A stretch of 64,000 nucleotides of DNA from Chrysaora quinquecirrha (taxonomy: Eukaryota > Cnidaria > Scyphozoa > Semaeostomeae > Pelagiidae): positions 1,431,212-1,495,211 of the forward strand of contig JACTAT010000061.1 of assembly GCA_014526335.1 (NCBI GenBank). The letters are read 5' to 3'. The notes under the pieces are model-generated. The model was given only the letters and a program-made list of their open reading frames with translations. It did no database searches and was not told the origin of the DNA. How positions within the stretch are numbered: the first letter of the stretch is position 1; the number at the start of each line of letters is the position of its first letter. The position numbers were made by a program, and so were the translations under genes. Shown in pieces: positions 59,663 to 64,000 of this stretch.

Positions 59663-60903
59663 GTGATAGAGCAATTAGTTTTAAATTTAATTCTAAAGAC
59701 TAGATACGCTGGAAAGGGCATGGACAATACTAAAACTGACGTGAGAAAGAGATATATCGATCCTTTGACTGGACGACAAATCAACTTGGCTTTGCACAAT
59801 GGGTTCAGTACTTTCAACGAAAACCCAAAAACTGAAGAAAACTGCTTTACTATTGTGAAATCAAGATATGAAACCAAACTTCCAGCTTCTAGATATGGAG
59901 ATAAAGGTGATGAATGCGCTGCAAAACATAGCAATGATCTTAGATTTCGAAATAATGTGAAAAGTCAACGTTTAACAGATAATCTGCTAAGACGTCCCTC
60001 GTTCGAGGATTCAAGTGAAATAAACCCACAGATGAAAGAGTTTGTAAGGTCTTGGTCTAATCCAGTATTTGGAGTTTCTAAAGACGCGTGTTTAGAGGCT
60101 CAGATTAAAGGTTCTTTCCCAAGACAAAGAAAAACTACAAGTCTTTTGTCAGGGTTCCCTCTGAGCAAAAATTCATTGAAAGGGTTTGAAGTAATCGGAC
60201 AAGTTGACAAGAAGTTTATTGCCTGCAAATGCCATATTGAGGAGACTTGTATTTTGATGCTTATAGATCAACATGCAGCCCATGAAAGAATAAGGCTTGA
60301 AAACCTTCAACAAGAATTCAGTTTTATGTCAAGAAAAAGCAAGCTATTGAGTGAAAGTACAATTGAATCCAAACCCCTGAAGCCACCTGTGTCAATTAGC
60401 CTGTCACTCCCTCTTGACAAATCAATTAGGATTCATAAAAGTGAATTTCTAAAAATTGGTGTTAGCTACACAATTCAAAATGAGCTAGTGGCAGAGGAAA
60501 AACCTATGTAAGTCTGCTCTTGCAAAGCCTTCCAGCACTTTTTGTCAAGACAGATGAGAATACTTTGGACAGCAAGCCAATCTTAGAGGTTACTACTATA
60601 AAAGAGCTTTTCTATGAGCATATAAAATGGCTGGAGTCAGTATCTATTAGGTCAACTTCAGTTATCCCCCCTGCCATCAATACAGTTCTTTGTTCATACT
60701 CATGCCATGGGGCTATCAGGTTTGGGGATACCTTAACTGTGGCAGAGTGCAAGACCTTAATCAAGATGCTAGCTGATTGCAAGTTACCCTTTCAATGTGC
60801 ACATGGAAGACCCTCAATAGCCCCTATGGTGAATTTGAGCTCTTTGGCAGAAAGCCCCAGAGAAGAGGAAAAGCCAAAACTTTGGAAACTAAGGAAGGGT
60901 TAA
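59663..60903 (+). CDS. MLH3: MLH3-like MutL C-terminal region, unspliced and frame-broken
   Basis: MLH3 (MutL-gamma with MLH1) acts in mismatch repair and meiotic crossover resolution; its C-terminal domain carries a metal-dependent endonuclease. Seen here: WSNPVFG and FEVIGQVDKKFIACK (domain entry), the endonuclease motif DQHAAHERIRLE (DQHAx2Ex4E), CHGAIRFGD, and CAHGRPSIAPM (C-A-H-G-R-P metal-site motif), then a short end KLWKLRKG with TAA. The frame shifts once near 60505-60508 (one base missing): ...EEKPM in one frame, VSLLLQSLPALFVK in the next. The N-terminal ATPase half is not seen upstream. About 400 codons run without an intron while neighbouring genes split every ~130 bp. It is therefore either one large 3' exon of a real gene, or a 5'-truncated retrocopy. 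The start is not determinable; an acceptor-like TTCTAAAG precedes 59699. Confidence 0.8.
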
Positions 60904-61805
60904 AGTAAAAAATTATTGTTTAATCCAAGTTGTTTTATTGCTGGTAAAAAGTAATTCTATTTCTATGGTATTTGAGTTATTGATTGAAAGTATTCCCTAA
61001 GGGGTCTCATCCTGCTGGGTGAGGAGGTTGCAACCCAAAACCCCATCTATTTCTTCCATTGGGTTGTTGTATTAAGCCACGTTTGTTTTCAGTACATTTA
61101 TATTTCAATAATGTGATTTTTAATTTCTTTCCCTTTTAATTAATCTCGTTGTTTCGTCTTGTGCTTTTGGGTGTTTTTAATAAGTTTATTCCTGATAACG
61201 TGTTTTGTAAAACCAGTTCAATTTGGGGTATTTGAAAAATATTTATCGTACTTATAAGAACGATTTTGTTTATTGTGTATGGTATGGTAACGATCAACAA
61301 ATATGGAATAAGTAATACAGTAGGAGGAGACCCCATGTTGAAAAATTTGATCAGTAAAGGTTCTGTTAGCAAAGAAAATCAAAGCAATACCTTTTGAAAA
61401 AGCAACCTTTCTAGAAAAGAGGAGAGGGAGAAATTTCAAAAAATTTCAACATTGTTTAAAAAGGTCGTCATTAACAATCGTAAAAAAATCAAGTGATTCT
61501 AAAAATAACAATTTATTGTACGAAAATTGATTGAAATTTCACGTTCAAGAAAACTTTTTACACACGTTGTTTATCTGTTAAATGATAATAACTACAAAGC
61601 TAGTGTTACTGAATAAAACGGTCAACTTACGAAAGAGCTACAAATTAAAAAATTTCCATCAGTCATAATTTTGGAGATGTCTTTGAAGGTCTCTTAGCTA
61701 AGATTTAACGAAAGAAGGAACGGATTGAGCAGTTACGTAAAGTTCGGTAAAATTATGATTTTAAAGCTAATTTGTTGTTATTTACTAATTGTCAATATTC
61801 ATTGT
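60904..61805. other. Convergent interval between the MLH3 segment and paramyosin C
   Basis: Both genes end here, pointing at each other. I see no conserved gene and no repeat array. An AATAAA at about 61613 is too far from the MLH3 stop (about 710 bp) to assign with confidence. Confidence 0.4.
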
Positions 61806-63518
61806 TTATTCTTCTGCCCCTGCACGTGTTCTTGGTGTTCTTGCTCCACTTGGGGCACGGCTTCCCTGAAAAAAGGAGAAAAGGGGTGTGATCAGTGATT
61901 TTGCGTGCCCTATTCGCCTCTTTATCGATTTGAAAATTAAACTTATTTGAACAGCTTAAGACCTGCAAACTGGAACAAGCTAAAATCTAAACTTTCTGGT
62001 CTGCATTCGATTAACTGTGAAGGGTTCTTACCTACTACTGTTTCTCAAAAAACACTAACTCTTTCATAAATCATAACGTCACACCTAGCCAATTGTTGGT
62101 GTCACTTAGCCAATTGCCTAAGGGTTGCCTAGCAGGTAGCATCTAGGTAGGCCGAGTATATGTAAGTAGGAAGCTAGGAAGCTAAGGTACCTAAAGGAAC
62201 GAGTTGCCAACTAGTTGGCCAGAGCGCTTATGCCGACAGGTCAGTTGCAATAAAGTAGTTCCAAAAATCGCCGATTCCCAGTTGGCAACTAGTTCTTACT
62301 ATGCGCAATGTTGACATAAGCCTGGCTTTAGATTTAATTTCTAAAAAGACTGTTGAATCTTGCTGTAAATGCACCGGCTTTAACTGACAGCCCGGCGGCC
62401 GAGAGGCTATGCTTCGCTTAGGCCCATTAAACAAGAACTAACGCTGACTGACATTCCATATTTGTACAAACTAAACTAAACTGACTGCTAGAAACTAAAA
62501 AATAATCTCACTAACGACTCTCTAAGTTTCATCTTCTGTTTCTGTGTTTTCAGGCTCTGTACGAGGCGAGCTTCTTGCTGCATTCGAGGCTAACGAATCG
62601 ACAAATACTGTAGCTACTTTTCTACTCGAGTAATCTTGTGTGTAGTATGATGGATAGTAATCTCTCCAGTGCATAACATACTGTTGAATGTAAAGAATAG
62701 ATTGACTTAGTTTAGAAAAGACTTTGAAAGACAATGTTACAGTAGCTCTGTGAAGCTCCTTACTATTTCTAAAGTCATTGTAAGGCCCTGGCCAAACGAT
62801 CAAATATCTTATGTCAAACATGATAAATTTCTTGTCAAGCACAATGTTTGACCGATTGACCGGATGGGGCCGGATCACAAAACATTTCTCGTCAAACATT
62901 TGATATTTGCTTAACAATCAATGTTTGATAGTTCGGGCACGTCACAAATATTGTTTTGAGAAGCAGAATTTGTTAAGATTCGAATAGCAAAATCAGTCTG
63001 ATACGCAAATCAAAAGTCAAACATCCAAAGAAAAGATGTTTGACAAGGAATGTTTTGTGATCCGGCCAATCGTTAAAACATTGTGTTTGATTGAAAAGTA
63101 AATTTAAACGTTTGACAAACATTGTTTGATCGTTTGGTCAGGACCTTATTCGATTCAATACTATATTTCTGATCTGTCTTGCAAAACGATAATAAAAACA
63201 CTGCAAGCTGCTATAAAAGACATGCTACAAGAGTAAACGACTCAATACTTCCTACAACGTGACTTTGACATAGGATAAAGGATGAGTCTGGGATGATTCT
63301 AGATACTTATAAGGGATTTACGATAGAGATTAGTCTGTATAACGTTAGCATTTAACACTTACTGTTCTCAGTCCACTTCCACCTGCACCGGCACCTGCTC
63401 TCGCACGGGCACGTGCCTTCTGCAAGGCTTGTTCAGCGGCTTCGGCACGTTCTTCGGCATCTTCGGCTTCTAGTTGGGCCTTCTTGAATTTGGCAAGGTT
63501 TTGCTGTGCAGAGGTTTC
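61806..63518 (-). CDS. Prm: Third paramyosin-type gene (copy C), last two exons (5' partial)
   Basis: Exon 63363-63518 (CAG acceptor, GTAAGT donor) encodes the rod end: LAKFKKAQLEAEDAEERAEA, then QALQKARARARAGAGAGGSG. It corresponds to KYRKCQAELEDAEDRAD of copy A and KYRKAQAEVDDAEERAQ of copy B. It splices in phase 0 to 61806-61865, encoding GSRAPSGARTPRTRAGAEE and TAA. The preceding 201-bp exon expected from copies A and B is not present up to 64000, so the gene continues beyond the right edge. The tail is Ala/Arg/Gly-rich and carries one more terminal exon than A or B. A myosin heavy chain end cannot be excluded, because only the rod terminus is visible. Confidence 0.7.
62784..63145. mobile_element. 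MITE with GGCC termini in the last intron of copy C
   Basis: The left end GGCCCTGGCCAAACGATCAA is mirrored by a right end of TTGATCGTTTGGTCAGGACC. TAA lies to the left, TTA to the right. The interior AAACATTTG/GTTTGACAA motifs match the 2309-2913 family. Confidence 0.65.
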
Positions 63519-64000
63519 CTGTATGACGAGACAACGCAGTTATTATAATCTTTTCGTAAGCAAAAAATCTATCACAACTACACCTTTGCGATAAGTGACA
63601 GCTATTATGGACATTTTTCAAAATTTCTAGTTATAGAGTTTTCGATACCAATACCAAATTCTTAAGCAGCCAATACTTAGTCTAGGTGAAAAGTTTTACT
63701 ATCTCAGCGTTGGTATTATTGATTTTATGAGCGTTCAAAAGTTTACGATTTATAAGGGTTCATACCAGCCGGAGGTGAAAACGTTTCATCTTCAGTAACT
63801 TTTCACGGTCACTCACAACACAAAAACTCAGATTCCATGGATCTTTGATTCTCATAGGGGCACTATAAACACATAGTACTTTAATTAGGCTACTGCCGAA
63901 AGTTCAGATCTCTATAGCTTCGAGAACAGCAAAATCCACCTTCAAAGCGCAGGGCAAGCATGAACGTAGGTACCTTGTGCCACCAATGCACCAACAGGCA

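Noticed and set aside
62522..62575. Alternative last exon of copy C (SSPRTEPENTETEDET and TAG)
   Set aside because: Its available acceptors are in the wrong phase for the 63363-63518 exon, whereas 61806-61865 joins in phase 0. The resemblance to the tail is compositional.

Overview
The window is nuclear DNA of an invertebrate animal, most likely a cnidarian (anthozoan-like). The grounds are paramyosin genes (a muscle protein absent from vertebrates), a DD3-3 family gene, very intron-rich genes with exons of about 50-330 bp, AT-rich non-coding DNA, tRNA-derived SINEs, many small inverted-repeat elements and abundant microsatellites. No sequence search could be run. The lineage call is an inference; the gene families rest on sequence patterns I could read.

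Layout. (1) 1012-11325, plus strand: the 3' ten exons of a DD3-3-like secreted protein gene; its 5' exons lie off the left edge. (2) 13930-32830, minus strand: a complete 20-exon paramyosin gene (copy A, about 864 aa). (3) 27526-28919, plus strand: a two-exon gene for a secreted, extremely acidic 10-residue-repeat protein, nested antisense in the 5.3-kb intron 6 of paramyosin A. (4) 36427-55152, minus strand: a second 20-exon paramyosin gene (copy B, about 832 aa). Its introns fall at the same positions and phases as those of copy A. (5) 59663-60903, plus strand: an unspliced C-terminal half of the mismatch-repair gene MLH3. (6) 61806-63518, minus strand: the last two exons of a third paramyosin-type gene (copy C), running off the right edge. 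A, B and C form a head-to-tail minus-strand array.

The paramyosins should co-assemble in thick-filament cores. Their rods are strongly alike, but their non-helical C-terminal tails are completely different, which suggests specialisation after tandem duplication. The DD3-3-like, acidic-repeat and MLH3 genes have no evident functional link to them.

Nine single-base reading-frame breaks occur in otherwise well-conserved exons: one in DD3-3, four in paramyosin A, two in B, one in the acidic gene and one in MLH3. In the paramyosins and DD3-3, exon-length bookkeeping shows exactly one base missing each time. The likeliest explanation is residual indel error in a draft assembly rather than mass pseudogenisation, but this needs read evidence.

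The non-coding part is dominated by repeats: a 109-bp intronic satellite, (CAATAA)n, (CATAAA)n, (TAGTAA)n and (GAA)n tracts, several MITE families (some with TAA flanks), SINEs and dispersed 125-150 bp repeats.
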